From positions 1-62,265 of the forward strand of contig JBBHKE010002147.1 in the NCBI GenBank assembly GCA_037447655.1: a stretch of DNA of 62,265 bases. The letters are read 5' to 3'. Every line of letters begins with the position of its first letter. Positions within the stretch are counted from its first letter, which is position 1. Origin of the DNA: Zygnema cylindricum. Taxonomy: Eukaryota > Streptophyta > Zygnematophyceae > Zygnematales > Zygnemataceae. Shown in pieces: positions 34,216 to 47,060 of this stretch. Below the pieces are notes generated by a model. The model was not told the origin of the DNA, did not search any database, and saw nothing but the letters and a program-made list of their open reading frames with translations. The translations under genes were made by a program, and so were the position numbers.

Positions 34216-34979
34216 TCTATTTGTTGAAGGTTATGATTGCTTCTTACATCTGTGAAATTTGAGCATATTGAATGAAAATATTTTGTTCTCCATAATTTTT
34301 GCCGTGAAGGTTAGGGATTTATGTTCTTTATTGCTTTCGGAGCATCAGAGAAAATAAGAAAAGGATGATGATGGGATTCAGAAATCTTTTGTTGTTTGTT
34401 TAAATGTTGTTGTTTCACCGGTTTATTGCGAAATGTGGTCAACTTATGCTTTATTGCGTGGTACATCTTGTTGAAAAAAAAGACAAAGAGACAAATAAAG
34501 ACACCATGAGAGATTGTGCTCGCCATATCGTTCTTAAAGCGTTTTCATCGAGCCTAGTTGCTCAGTATGTGAGGAAACCGGATGAGTTATTTGTGATCTT
34601 CTCCCTTTTTTGTGTTCTTTTTTATGTTTTCTTTGTTATTTCTGTTTTTTGGTTTCCTTTGTCCTTCTCAGTCGAATCTAAGGGCCAAAAATGGGCGATA
34701 GGTAGTGTCTTGGGTTCGTATCTAGGAAGTTGGAAATATAGGCAAAATTGAGCGATGTTCGAAACCAAGACACCGGATCGAAAGGGAACTAGCATCGACG
34801 ACCGATGCTGAGCGAAAGGGATTTACGAGGCGATACTGAGCGGATTGGTAATCGGTACAAAGGTAGAGGTCGATGTACAGCCGAGGTTTTCTTTAACCAA
34901 CACAATCCAACCAAACCTCAACATGTCTAGAAAGCTACGAAAAGCAACCTCGTCAGTTCCCCAAACCTAGGGAGCACGT
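34216..34979. other. Spacer with no recognised feature
   Basis: Only short open frames without similarity that I recognise lie between the hexamer array and the LINE fragments. Confidence 0.5.
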
Positions 34980-36025
34980 TGAGGGACTTACACCGATGAT
35001 CCATAACCCCAATGGCCGATTGAAGGAGGATAGAAGCTTGCACTCTTTATAAAGCCACAGAAAAACATTGACAGTAAAAAGTAAGGGCCGAAGCTAGAGG
35101 GCTCTCAAGTCCTAGTCGCTCCAACGAGCGTCGACCACCAGTACAAAGAAACCTGTCCAAAGCAACACCCAAAGAACCAAATATTTCCACCGCCATAGGA
35201 TCTCGGTGTGCATAATCACGGTCCTTCGTCCAAGCCGCGTCACCGGCTGCCTTTCCAACATTTCAAGTCGCTTGACCAATGACAATGGCCGATGTAGGGT
35301 TCGAGAAGACAATGTCACCAAATATGCAACGTGCACCATCGAGTAGTACAACATCAATCCGATGCAAAAGAAAAATATGTGAAACCACCCGTCAAACAGA
35401 ATATCCGCCTCAGATGCGATAGTCGAAATAGTGTCGTGAAGAGTGTCGTGCGCCTGAATCAACTCGCGCCCGTGGGAGCAACGAAAAAAATGGATGACAT
35501 TGGCTCAAGGACACGGTCACATGAGCAAACAAGAGATCCAACCAAAGGTGGATGAGGGAGGCCAAGTCGGAACTTGAGGGCGGTGGTAAATTGGGAAGGC
35601 ATAACCATAGAGTGGATGAAATAGGTGTAGCTTATAGCTAGGCTCCAAAACGAAGTTCACCACAAGGGAGAAAGCTTGCACACGAAGTATCAAAGGGAAG
35701 CGCCTAAAGAAGCTCGATTTTAATGGCAGTGATAACCTGATCAAAAATTAATTCTTGAACACAGGGAACGGATTTCGTAACCAGGCTGGAAAAACCCGCC
35801 ATATCTTATAAATCAATAGTAGGAATAGAATATCACGTGTAAATGCACCGTCCGAAACATGAGGGACAACGGTAGCAAGAACGAGAGTGTCCCCAACCAA
35901 AAAGCGAGATTGTAGGCAATAAGGCGCCTTTTTCAAATATGTAGTAGGAGCCGCACTTCTGTTGATAGTAAATTGAAACCTCCTAAAGAGACAGGAAGGG
36001 ATGCCTGAATGCGGGCCGCACAACT
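34980..36025 (-). pseudogene. LINE (non-LTR retrotransposon) C-terminal fragment
   Basis: The minus strand carries frame-broken pieces: a block with LVLATVVPHVSDGAF (about 35835-35880), then FFRCSHGRE-type zinc-knuckle sequence (about 35455-35480) and IQAHDTLHDTISTIASEAD (35405-35462), then LFLWLYKECKLLSSF near 35045-35080. These match the C-terminal region after the reverse transcriptase in plant/alga LINEs and the plus-strand copy at 36440-37160. Multiple stops and frameshifts are present. Confidence 0.65.
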
Positions 36026-36439
36026 CGCAATGACGACGATGTAATAATCATGGTGATGATGGTGATTGTGATGATGATGGAGGTTGAATGTATAGAAATG
36101 TATAATGATTTATTGATGTTTTAGCAGGTTATTTACAATATAAAAGAAAGTTATAAACGGGATCGGATTTTGTGGCGGTTCCTAAGGTAGCAGTTCAGGC
36201 ATTGACGTTACTACCATTTAGTTCCATAATAATGTCAGAACTTTCCCAATGATTTGTTATTTTCTATTTATTGCAATAATTTTGGTGTTAACAGTCAACA
36301 ACGTCTATTTTGTTTGCTTAAGATGTATTGAAGTGAAAATAATTTGTTGAATTGTTAAATGTAGTTGAACCGTATGTTGTCATAGTAAGATAAAGGATGC
36401 AAATGATATAAATAATACAACATATGGTCAGTCAATATT

Positions 36440-37160
36440 ATTACGAAATCAGTTGCGCATGTCTTGGAATCCATTTTTGATCAGGATGCCATCGCTGGTA
36501 GAACCGAGCTCTCTTGTGGTGGGAATGGTTCTGGAGCTAGGCTATTAGATGGACCTATTATATTCACTCTACGTTTCATGCCTGCGCAATTCGCCACGGC
36601 CCGCAGGCTTCAGCTTGGCCTCACTCATCCACCTTTGCTTGACTCTCTTGTTTGCTCGTGTGATCATGTCCTTGAGCCCGATGGCATCCATTTGTTTCGT
36701 TGCTCCCACGGGGGAGAATTGATTTAGGCGCAGGGCACTCTTCACGACACCATTTCGATTATCGCTTCTGAGAGGTGATATTTTCTTCGTCGGGATGTTT
36801 CCCATATTATTCTTTCGCATCGGATCGATATTGTAATACTTGTTGGTGCACGTTGCATATCTAGTGACATTGTTTTGGCGGACCTTACCTCGTATACATT
36901 AGTCAAGTGGCTGGACATGGAGTGGCCACCTGTCACGTGACTAAAAAGGAGCGTGATTATGCCCACCACGATGCTATGGACGAATTTATTTTGAAAACGG
37001 TCGAGATATTTAGTTGTTTTCTTTTGGGTGATTGGTTCGACGACTTGGGAGCCCTCTTGGTTCGATCGTTACTTTTTATCGACAACTTTTATTTGTGGCT
37101 TTACAGCGAGTGCAAACTTCTATCCTCATTCGATTGGCTATTTTTTTTATAGATCCTCGT
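36440..37160 (+). pseudogene. LINE C-terminal fragment, opposite orientation
   Basis: Frame-broken plus-strand translation gives ATARRLQLGLTHPPLLDSL, VCSCDHVLEPDGIHLFRCSH (Cys/His cluster), GTLHDTISIIASER, HRIDIVI and DIVLADLTSYTLV. A shifted frame then gives ERDYAHHDAMDEF and TVEIFSCFL. It is homologous to 35010-35740 read on the other strand. Confidence 0.7.
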
Positions 37161-37839
37161 TGTGTTTCAAAACTCCCTAAATGTGCTCCCTTGGGCTTTA
37201 TTTTCCGTAAATTTTTAGTTTGTTGAGGAGGACAGGGTAGTGCTGATTTCAACACTGTTGTGTCTTTCTCTGGAGGCTGTTCTTTCTTTGGGTGTCTTTG
37301 CTTTACCTTCCATTTTTTTATGTTCGTTTCTTTCACCCTGCATTGCCATTTTGCTTGCTTCCCTCCACCTAGAGCTTTTCACTATCGGTCTGTCCGCCCC
37401 TTTTGTACCCATGGAATCTGATGGTTTACAATTGCACTTTTTAACAAAGTCTTGGGGATACATCACCATATGGCTTTTTTGGAATGGCATGCAATGGACT
37501 AAGCTTCATAATTAGAGAACAAAAGTAGACTTTATCTTAGAGCTCAATAAGAGAAAACCAACCCTTATAAAGTCTCACTCTTCAACCTTCCAAGTCAACA
37601 CACTGTCGCTTTAATCTCAATCAACTATGGAATGAAAAAAAACCACGTATCATTTATCACTATAAATGATTTTTTCCACTTAAGTCAACTCTTGGACTAC
37701 GCGCTGATCGGATTATCGATCTAAGGGTTGCAGTGGGAAAGTAAGTCTCTAAACAGAAATTGGATATGTGAGAAAAGAAAAGTTGAGGAAAGTAAATAAA
37801 ACTACATTAAGAAAATGGTAAACCATTTGAACATAAAAA

Positions 37840-39070
37840 CTAAAAAAGTGGATGAACCACATTGTAGAAGTGAAGGATACAAATAAGTATAAGGCTGGAA
37901 AAAGCCGTCATGTGCGCAACAGCAACATCAACAACAAGAGGAAGAGAACATGACGCGTCTAACAGGAACCGACAAAAGGTGAATACACCGTCCGAAACAC
38001 AAGGGACAACGGTAGCAAGAACAGGAGTGTACCCAGCCGGCAAACGATAGACAAGAGAACGCGGCAGGAACACTTGCTGCCGAGAGTAAGCCCAATCCGC
38101 CTGCACGAAAGAGGACAAGAAGCCTCAAGGAGGGGAGAATGGACAGAAATAGGGGGGGAAGGGACAAAAATAAAGGGGGAAGGGACAGAAACAAAGGGGG
38201 AATGGACAAAAATAAGGGAGAAATGGACAGAAATAAGGGGGGATGGCAAAGAAATAGGGGTGAAGGGACAAAAATAGGTGGAAGGGACATGAAAGAGGAC
38301 GAGAAGCCTCAAGGCTGGCCGTAGGTGTAGACTGGCACAAAAGCTCCACGACCTAACAAAGTTCTCAAGGGCGTTCATGAGGCGGTCGTCAACGATAGAA
38401 AGAGATGAGACAAACGTTGGGGTGAGGGAGAAGTGCGAGTAAGGTAAAAGGGACGATGGGGGAAATCCCTTGTCAAAAGAGCAAAAGCCACTTGGGGATC
38501 AAAAGGTCAAGAAGTTTGTCCACGTGGGACAACTTTTTCTGAGGAGGAAAATGAAGACATTGGGTCACCAAAGTATCCAAACCAAGCGGCTAGCACACAA
38601 ACATCATTGTAAAGAGGAGGAGCTTAAAAACGAAGACGCGCAGAAAAAGACTGAAGAGTTATCTCGAGTTGACCAAAAAACACAATTCAAGGGTTGATAA
38701 CAAAAGTTGACTTTTGCCAAACGATTGCGGAAAAAAGGTATAGGCCGACACGACTTGGGTCCATAGGGCCAAAAATATGCGCATCGTCCGCAACCGAAGA
38801 GAAGTGACAAGAAGGGAAAGTGGCAGTGAAAGCGCTGAGGACCTGGTAATGAGAAAGAGCAAACAAAGGTCCCTCAAGAGGGTCGACTTGACAGGTGCGG
38901 GTCGTAGAGGAAAGAGGAACCATGCCACCATTAACTGAGAAGGAGAGGTTGCTGGCAAATGATAAAAGGTGCCTGAATAGGTGGACAATTGCGGAAGGGA
39001 TTACATGTCCAATGGCAAATCTACATGCCTTGGGTCGCACCTCGGGAGAATGGTAGTGCATAGTAGGTCT
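37840..39070 (-). pseudogene. LINE reverse-transcriptase fragment
   Basis: On the minus strand, 39061 downwards gives GPLFALSHYQVL and the catalytic-box remnant SSVADDAHIFGP (Y/F-x-D-D type, here V-A-D-D). A post-RT segment NCVFWST follows. A further block at about 37985-38118 (SLVYRLPAGYTPVLATVVPC) is shared with 35830-35970. A purine minisatellite (38137-38288, GGGACAGAAATAAGGGGG-like units) sits inside it. Stops in every frame show it is inactive. Confidence 0.65.
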
Positions 39071-39149
39071 TAGAGGAGCTTCTAGTTTGCAGCATTGTAG
39101 AGATTACATCACAAGTGTCTAATAAAGTAGAACGTAGCTAACGATGGGA

Positions 39150-41280
39150 CCACCAACATGTGGTCACGTTTGTGGCTGGGACGCTAGTACTTGGGGATTC
39201 TCCTTTTCCATATAGTTGTCTTTGAAATCTTGTTTCCATTAAGAAAGCCTTAATTTCCATGTCTTCTCCGTCATGTCTCCTTTCATCTATGCCTTGGTGA
39301 TTGCCGATATGCATGCATGGTATGATTATGGATGTGTTGGTGTGTGTTTACAAGTGTCTACTTGGAGCAGTTCGCGAATTGGTCATTAAATTTTCAAGTA
39401 TAAGAGAAAAAGGAAACTTTGACTAGCAAAGCACACTTTCCACTTTTGCTTTAAAGGACTCATCGAGGCTACTAAGGAAACACAATTCTTATCTATCTTG
39501 GGGTAGAGGAGTTTAGCTTCGAAAATCCCGAAAAAATCCTAAAAAACCTTAATAAACCTTAAAAAACCCTAAAAAATCCTAAAAATACTTCAGAGTCCCT
39601 CTTCTCACGGCAACAAATCTTATCTAGAATCCTCGACTTGGATTCCAAATCTGGAAGCCCGACGAATACTTAGGTCACTAATTAAGTCACCGACATTATC
39701 CCCTTCCAAAAATATATATAATACATAACATAATAAATAACAATATAATAATATATAACATATTCCTCTTTCAAAAAGGGGAGCGTTACTCTCATGTCCC
39801 TTGAACAAAACTGCAAGACCAATTCTCGCCTATTTGAGGAGGCGCTTGGGAGAACAGAGGACTAGATATAACGACAAAGGACAAAGGACAACAAAGGTCA
39901 AGGACAAAGGAGAACAAAGGACAACAAAGGACAAGGACAAAGGACAAAGGACAAGATATTCTTCCCAACTCTCGAGAGGGGAACTTTAGGAGGAAGGAGA
40001 GGAGTACTGGGTTGAAAAATTAAGAATACGGGTAGTTTCCCCCCCTTTGTTTCTATAAGGGAGATAGAACCGTAATAATAAATTTTACCAAATACCAAAT
40101 AGTATTAATTTACCAAATAACGGAAATAATAGTCCCTAGAAAAGTGGTGGGCAACCTTGGGGTGTTTTTGTCACAGGATTTGGTTGGAGGAAGGGAGGGA
40201 GGGAGGGAGGGAGGGAGGGAGGGGAGGAAGGGAGGGAGGGAGGGAATCATTTTTTTCCTCAGGCAAAATGAAAAAAAATCAAGAGAATCAATGAAAAAAT
40301 CTCATGGCTCCAATCCCACCACTTGCAGCAGGACCCCTATCCCTCGTCCCCCCCCCGGAGAGATATATCTTGGGATGCCCCTCATGTTCATGGACCCGGA
40401 GTCCATTCCTCCCATGACCCATCACATGAGTTTTGGCAAATGACGGGGGGGGAAAGGGGAAGGAAGGGGAGGGAAGGGGGGGGAAGGGGGGTTTGAAGGG
40501 ACAATTCTTGGGTTCTCCTGGGTTCTCGCATAGAAAATAGTCTCGTTGGAGGAGGAGGAGGAGGAGGAGGAGGAAGAGGGTGGGGAGGAGGAGGAGGAGG
40601 AGGAGAAGAGGGAGGAGGAGAGGGAGGAGGAGGAAGAGAGGGAGGAGGAGCGGAAGGAGGAGGAGAAGGATAAAAAGAAGAAAAAGAAGACATTACAGAG
40701 GTCATCTAGAAAGTTTATATATACATAATATAACTCATGTCGAGTGAATGTGAACAAGTTGAGAAAAAAAAAAAACATACAACTGTATAGTACAATATAA
40801 AAATACAACTGTACCTATATTATTGTGGTTAGAATTAGAAGAAACAAAAATCTCGAATTAGTTATTGGTTGGTAAAATTTTTACTACGAGCAAATTTAGT
40901 ATGCAATATAGACTCGTACGGTTTTCAGTCTCCGAAAAACTTTCCATAAACTTTCCAAAAAAAATCCGTGAACTTTATGAAAACTTTCCCACAAATTTTC
41001 CAAAATATTTTTAAAATCTTCCTAATACTCTGTAAAATTTCTGAAACTTTTCGAAAAATTTTCCAAAAAAATTCCCAAACCTTTTGGTAAACTTGCTGAC
41101 ACCTTTCCGTAAACTTTCCAGAAAATTTCAGTAAACTTTTTAAGTAAAACTTTCTTTCTCAAAACTTGCCGCATTTTTTCCAAAAACTCTCCAACAAACT
41201 TTTCTTCTGAAAACTTTCCCGAAAACTTTCCAAAAACTTTCCAATAACTTTCCGAAAACTGAAACTTCACAATGTGACAT
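39150..41280. other. Gene-free, low-complexity region
   Basis: It holds an A-rich AAACCTTAA/CCCTAAAAAA tract (39520-39600), GACAAAG minisatellite (39872-39957), a GGGA microsatellite (40190-40250), a GGA-rich purine tract (40440-40690) and a minisatellite of ACTTTCCAAAAA-type units (40930-41270). No coding frame was recognised. Confidence 0.7.
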
Positions 41281-41435
41281 TTTTTATGAGAATAAATTCC
41301 CCCAAAAATTGTTTTGGTGTGGACTTACTGGATATCCCATCCATCCAAGATTGGCCCACAATAAAATCGGGTCCCACGGTTCGAACATAATCTCTCATCC
41401 CTTCACTAAATGGCCATAAAGGTTCCTCTGTAAAA

Positions 41436-41466
<31 letters not shown>

Positions 41467-43320
41467 AAAACAAATTTAGAAAATTTTAATCCTCAAGTCT
41501 TAAACGCATAAACTCATAATCCTGAGATTTAACGTCTTCAGATTTATAATCCTCAAATTTAGAATTCTCCAATTTACAATTCTCAATTGAGAAATCCTGA
41601 ACGTTTGATCAATTTAATCCAATTTTTTCGGCAATACATTTTCAAAAATCACAAGAAAAGGAAAATAACAGACCCTACAAAATGTTTTTGATTTCACCAG
41701 AACTCACAGTTTTGTGTAGACCAACCATCATCATCATTTTTTTTTTTATTCCCGTTTTAATATTATGTAGTGTTGTACATCATATTGAATTTCTTGCCAT
41801 ATATTGCAATACGATATTTTTCATATACCGTATATAAGTGTCTCAATTTTTGTATTGCGATTTTATATTGCGTGCAAAATTTGGATACATTTTCGATACG
41901 TTTGATACGGTATTCGATACAGAGTATGAAGTGATATTCGAATTAAATATTCGATACAACATTGTTACGATATTCGATTGTTATCGCAATATTTTATCCC
42001 TCGGTACAAATTTGGTACAATATGGCGACAATTCAGTTCGTTATTAGAGTTGATAAACTATTCTTGGCCAAAAATCATAAAATAGTATAAGCAGCACTAT
42101 TTAATGAGGGGACTACAATCTGTCACGTCTCCTTGCACTAAATTAGTATTATATATTCCAAATTATCATTAACACTAATAAATTCTTAACGCTAATCTGT
42201 ACGCCAACGTACTAAAGGTAATGTATATCCTGTAAGGCCTGTAATACCTGATCACATTGTAATAACCTGAATTTGAAAATAGAGACGCCAATTTTGGAAT
42301 TTGTCCATATATACGTATATAACATATATGTATTTGACACGTGACCACGTAATAATGTGTCCTTAACTTCACAATAAATCGGATTTACAAAATCTTGAGA
42401 ATCTTTGGCAAACTTTTCGTACTTTGACGTCCATTTGTAATCCGGTTCTTACCTACATCTTGGGGATTTATACATTTCATTTTTGATTTGTAATAGTCGT
42501 GCATCGAATATCGAGCTCGATACAGAATCCAGAAAAATCGCATATGAAAAAAGAATTACGACAAATTTTTCCGATGTGCCAAATTAATAAACTGTATCGA
42601 GTAGAAATAAAATAATATAGTCCTCGATGTACATCACACCACATCAGAAAAAAATAAATACGTAAATTTAAAACGACTCTAGAACTTCAAATGTAAATTT
42701 TAACAAAATCAATAAAACCATACGCGCCTTGAATTCAACTATTTCAGAAAAAAACAAAATCATCTAAAAAAAACGGACCATAAAAACAAACCCAAAATGG
42801 AGAAATAGTTCACAGAAAGGGAGCTGAGAGGAAGGAAGTGGGGAGGGAGGAGGGAGTTGAATGGGAGTCGGGAGAAAAAATTGGAGTGGAGAAAGTGGAG
42901 GAAGGAAGGAGGGAAGTGGAGAGGGCGGAGGGAGTTGAAATGGAGTTGGGATGGAAAAGGGGAGTGGGGAGGGAGGACAGAATTGAGAGGGTTTTGAGAG
43001 GGAGGAGGGAAGAGGAAAGAGAGAGAGAGTGTACTGACTGGGTGAAGGGAAAGAGAGTGGACGATCCTCCGTTTCATGTAACCGAACGGCCGTTCCCTCG
43101 TACTGAAATGTCGCGTCACACTGCTCCCCCGTCGCCAAAACTCTTTGTTCCACGGAACGGAAAACACGGAAATAGAGAGGAGATATGGCGTCCGCCAGCT
43201 GGCAAAGGAGAGGTATTTCTGGATAGAGGATTTTTTTTGTCAGATTACAAAAGAAAATCTGAAAAAAAAACCTTTCATATTCAGGTTCCTTCTATTAGGG
43301 GGGGGGAGAGGAAAGTTTTT
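41281..43320. other. Gene-free region
   Basis: It contains a poly-A stretch (41431-41463), an ATTCGATAC-rich patch (41800-42000), a MITE remnant (about 42045-42185) and a purine-rich tract (42820-43030). The open frames are antiparallel shadows of these tracts. Confidence 0.6.
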
Positions 43321-43610
43321 CTTAAGAAATTCAATATTAATACAGTTCTTCTTAAATGTTTCAACGTTTATGAAGGTATTCCTTAAAGATTTCAATGTTA
43401 ACAAAGGTTTCTCCTTGAAGGTTTCAATGTTCATAAAGGTATTTATTCAAGGTTCCAATGTTTATAATGATTTTTTGAACGTTTCAATGTTTTATTTAGG
43501 TTTTCTTAAAAGTTGCAATGTCCGTGAAGGTTTTCCTTAAAGGTTAGAATGTTTATAAAACTATTTCTTAAAGGTTTCAATGTTTAAAAAGGTTTTTCTT
43601 AAAATGTCGA
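43320..43610 (+). repeat. Minisatellite, 30-36 bp unit
   Basis: Units around TTAAAGGTTTCAATGTTTATAAAGG. Related units recur at about 44745-45060, suggesting an older larger array. Confidence 0.75.
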
Positions 43611-43659
43611 TGGTAAATTGGTCGAATCAATATAAAGAAGGGGGAGAGAAAACTGCTCA

Positions 43660-44260
43660 TCACTATTAAGTGTTAATAACACAAATTTGTCACGACTTGC
43701 TTTTGGCGAAAATCATGATATAGTGTTAATAACACCTTAAGGGAGTGGGGCTGTTGATACCAATTTCGCCTTAATACTAGCAATTCTTTCTACATTAATA
43801 GCACTAAATTAGTATTGTTGACACTAATTTTGCTTTCATACCAATAACTCCCTTTCACTAACAGCGATGGACTAAATTAAGGAATCCTTTACACTAAAAG
43901 CACTAATTTGGTATTTTTGAGAAAATTTCGCTTTAAGACTAATAATTCCTTTACACTAATAGCACTAAACTAGTGTCAGTGATACTAATATCGTTTTAAT
44001 ACTAATAATTCCTTTACACTAACAACATTAAATTAGTGGCATTGATACTACACCTCCCATAGCTATTAGAGTTAATAACACATTTTTGGTCAGGACTTTT
44101 TCTGGCCGAAAATCATAAAATAGTGTTAACAACACTATTCAAGGGAGTGGACTACAATTCCCCGCCTCTCCCAACACTAAATAAAGTACTACGTTATAAT
44201 AATATAATAATATAATACGTTATACATTCTAACAAGTAATTCCTTTACACTAATAGCGAG
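43660..44260. repeat. MITE-derived cluster with internal tandem repeats
   Basis: It begins and ends with TTGGTCAGGACTTT/GGCGAAAATCATGATAT-type MITE interiors. Between them are roughly 60-75-bp repeats of CCTTTACACTAATAGCACTA (43790-44030). Confidence 0.65.
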
Positions 44261-44385
44261 AGGAGAGTGGGAGAGAGAGGAGAGGGAGGAGAGTGAGCGA
44301 GTGGGAGTTTAGATTGGTCAAATTAATATAGAGAAAGGAGAGAATAGGTCTATGGGAAAATAAAGCTCGGAAAATGGAAATTAAA

Positions 44386-44592
44386 CTCCCTATCGCTATT
44401 AGGTCTTCCCACTTAAATAAGGTTAAATACATCAAATTATGTATTAAAATCAGTGAATTATTAGCGTTAACACTTTATTAGAATTAACACTTTAGAATTA
44501 AACACATTTATTATCAACATTAATTTATAATTTAGGGTCTAAAGAAGCGTACTCGACTTAGAGTGGTTAAACTCTAATATAGCGATGGGAAG
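44386..44592. mobile_element. MITE
   Basis: CTCCCTATCGCTATTAGG at the left and CTCTAATATAGCGATGGGAAG at the right form imperfect inverted ends. The A/T-rich interior carries ATTAGCGTTAACACTTTATT. Confidence 0.6.
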
Positions 44593-45248
44593 ACCAGTGC
44601 ATCGGGAGAGTAAAAACTCCTAAAACCCTAGTAAAACCCTCAAAATCCATTAAAAAACCCAAAAAAAAGCCCTGAAAAACCTAAAAGTGCCAGTGTTTCA
44701 TCAACTAAGGAAGAATACTTGAGAAATGCGATGGGAAAAAGGTTGTTCTTTAACAAATTTCAATGTTTTAAAGATTATTTTCAAAGTTTTTAATGTTTAT
44801 AAAGGTTTTGTCTTAGAGATTTCAATGTTTTTTAATGTTTTCGTATATATTTCAACATTTTTAGTTTGTTTCTTCAGGATTTCAATGTTTTTATGGATTA
44901 TTCTTGAAAATTCTCATGCTTTTAGAAGGTTTTTCTTAAAAATTTAAGTTTGGAAAACCACCGTGAATTTTTACATGTTTTTGGAAGTTTTTTCTTAAAG
45001 GTATCGATCTTTGTAAAAATTGTTTTTTCAAGATTGCAATATTTTTATAATTCAATTACAATATTTTCACGAGGGTTTAAATTCCCATAAGAACTCACGA
45101 GTTATGACCCTCCCGTAAAGTTCGTCGTCCCTTCCAATAAAAAATGCCTATAAAAAAAAGAAGTGTGTTTTGATGTTCCTTTCATAGAAAATAAAAAAAT
45201 AGTCCTAAAATTTGGTACAAATTAGACGGGACAGAAAGAGAGAGGGGT

Positions 45249-45257
<9 letters not shown>

Positions 45258-45297
<40 letters not shown>
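45258..45297. repeat. (GA)n microsatellite
   Basis: About 20 GA units. The flanking A-rich sequence to 45780 holds nothing recognisable. Confidence 0.9.
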
Positions 45298-45300
<3 letters not shown>

Positions 45301-45839
45301 TGGGAAAGGAAGCAGACATAAAAAAAGAGTGAAATAAAATAAAAACAATAAAAAAAGAAGTTTATAAAACAACTTGTTCATTATGACATCCATATTTAAC
45401 CGAATTCACTGGACTGTGACAATTGTAACATATAAAGTGTTGATTACATTTAAATATTAAATTTTGAATTGTAAGCAAAAAAAAGCAAAAATACCATTAG
45501 AATATTCATGTATGAGAAGTAAACAAAACAAAAAATAAAAAAATATTTTTTGAATTTTTATATTTGAAAGTAAACAAAAAAATATATACATAAAAAAATA
45601 TATACCTTTTGGAATCTTCCCAACCATTGGATTGGTCCAGGCACTAGCACAAAGAAAAAAAAATAAAAAAAATCAATTAAAGAAAACAAAAAACACAGAA
45701 CCCCAAAAGAACAAAATAAAAAAGAAAGAAAGAAAAAAAAGCCAGAAGAAAAAAAAAACCTAAAAAGTCAAAAATGATTGGTTTTTCGGTGTTATTCTGA
45801 GATTCGAGAACGTTTAACAGTGTTTCCTATCATAACAAA

Positions 45840-47060
45840 AACAGCCCTCCTTCTCCCTTTACCCCTCTTTCCCCATCTCCCTCTCCTCCCCCTCTCCCTC
45901 TGCCTCTCCCTATACCTCTCCCTCTGCCCTTCCTTCTCTCTCTCTCCCTTTGCCGCTTCCTCTAACCTCTGCCTTGCCCTCTCACTCTCCCTTTCCCTCT
46001 CCCTCTGTGTCCCTCTCCCAACAGCCAACAAACAACCAGAACCACAATAATAATCTGAATTACTACGCAGTGAAGCGTCTTCTGTCTGTGTCTGTTTTCT
46101 GTTTGTTTGTTTGTTTGTTTCTTTGTTTGTCTATTTGTTTGTCTGTCTGTCCACACTGTTTGTGATTGGTGGGCTGCCCCGACTTGAGCTTCACGATTCT
46201 TCCTCCGACAGTTGTGATTGGTTGTGTGAGTGCTGGGCAGTCAGGTTTTTTTTGTTTCGATGCAGTCAGTTTTTTTTTTTTTCCGGGCAGTCAGTTTGTA
46301 GCCCGTAGAGCGTAACATGTGCAGTGTACTTGTAATAACAAAAACAAAATTAACAACAACAATAACAATAAAAACAAACAACATTCGTAACAAAAACAAT
46401 AATAGCATTAATAATATAACAATATTAACAATAAAATGTACAATAACAATAATAACAACAACAACATTAATAACGATAGTAATATTAGCAATAACATGAA
46501 TAATAACAATAATCAGACATCCAAAAGTTTTATTATAATCAACATTACTCCAGGGTCCCCCAAAAAGTGATAGATGTCACACATCCGATGACACGTCCGT
46601 CCCAAAACTCAGCATCTGACTTTTTTGTCATTTTGTGGGCGCCGGCTGTCAGCATCTCATAGGCCGGTGCTCCAAAAGATTCCGAGGCAAAATATTTCTC
46701 TCCAGCAATCTCCCACATTTTGGATATGTGTCTGAGAGGAAGAGAGAGACGAAAAGGAAGAGAGAAAAGGAGAGGGAGAGAGAAGGGAACCGAGAGAGCA
46801 AGCGAGAGAGGAGGGAGGGATGGAGGGGGGGGGGAGGGGGAGGGGGGAGAGTTAGGTCAGCAAAGAAAAATGTGAAATAAAATAAAATGTCAGCGTCTCA
46901 TAGGCCGATGCACCAAAAGATTTGGAGGCATGACAATCTCCCACATTTTGGATGTGTCGGAGAGGGAGAGGGAGGGAGAGAGGGAGATGAGAGGGAGATG
47001 AGAGGGAGTAGAGGGAGAGGGAGAGGGAGAGGGAGGAGAGGGAGAGGGAGAGACACGGTC
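45840..47060. other. Low-complexity region with a direct repeat
   Basis: CCCTCTCC-rich tract (45840-46015), TTTG/TCTG runs (46080-46160), AAC/AAT-rich stretch (46335-46510), then a direct repeat 46646-46745 / 46888-46970 (CTCATAGGCCGRTGCWCCAA ... CTCCCACATTTTGGAT) in which each copy is followed by a GAGAGGGA purine tract. No genes. Confidence 0.65.

Noticed and set aside
33307-34227. Long SLSL.../EGEG... open frames
   Set aside because: They are translations of the CCCTCT hexamer array in two frames, not proteins.
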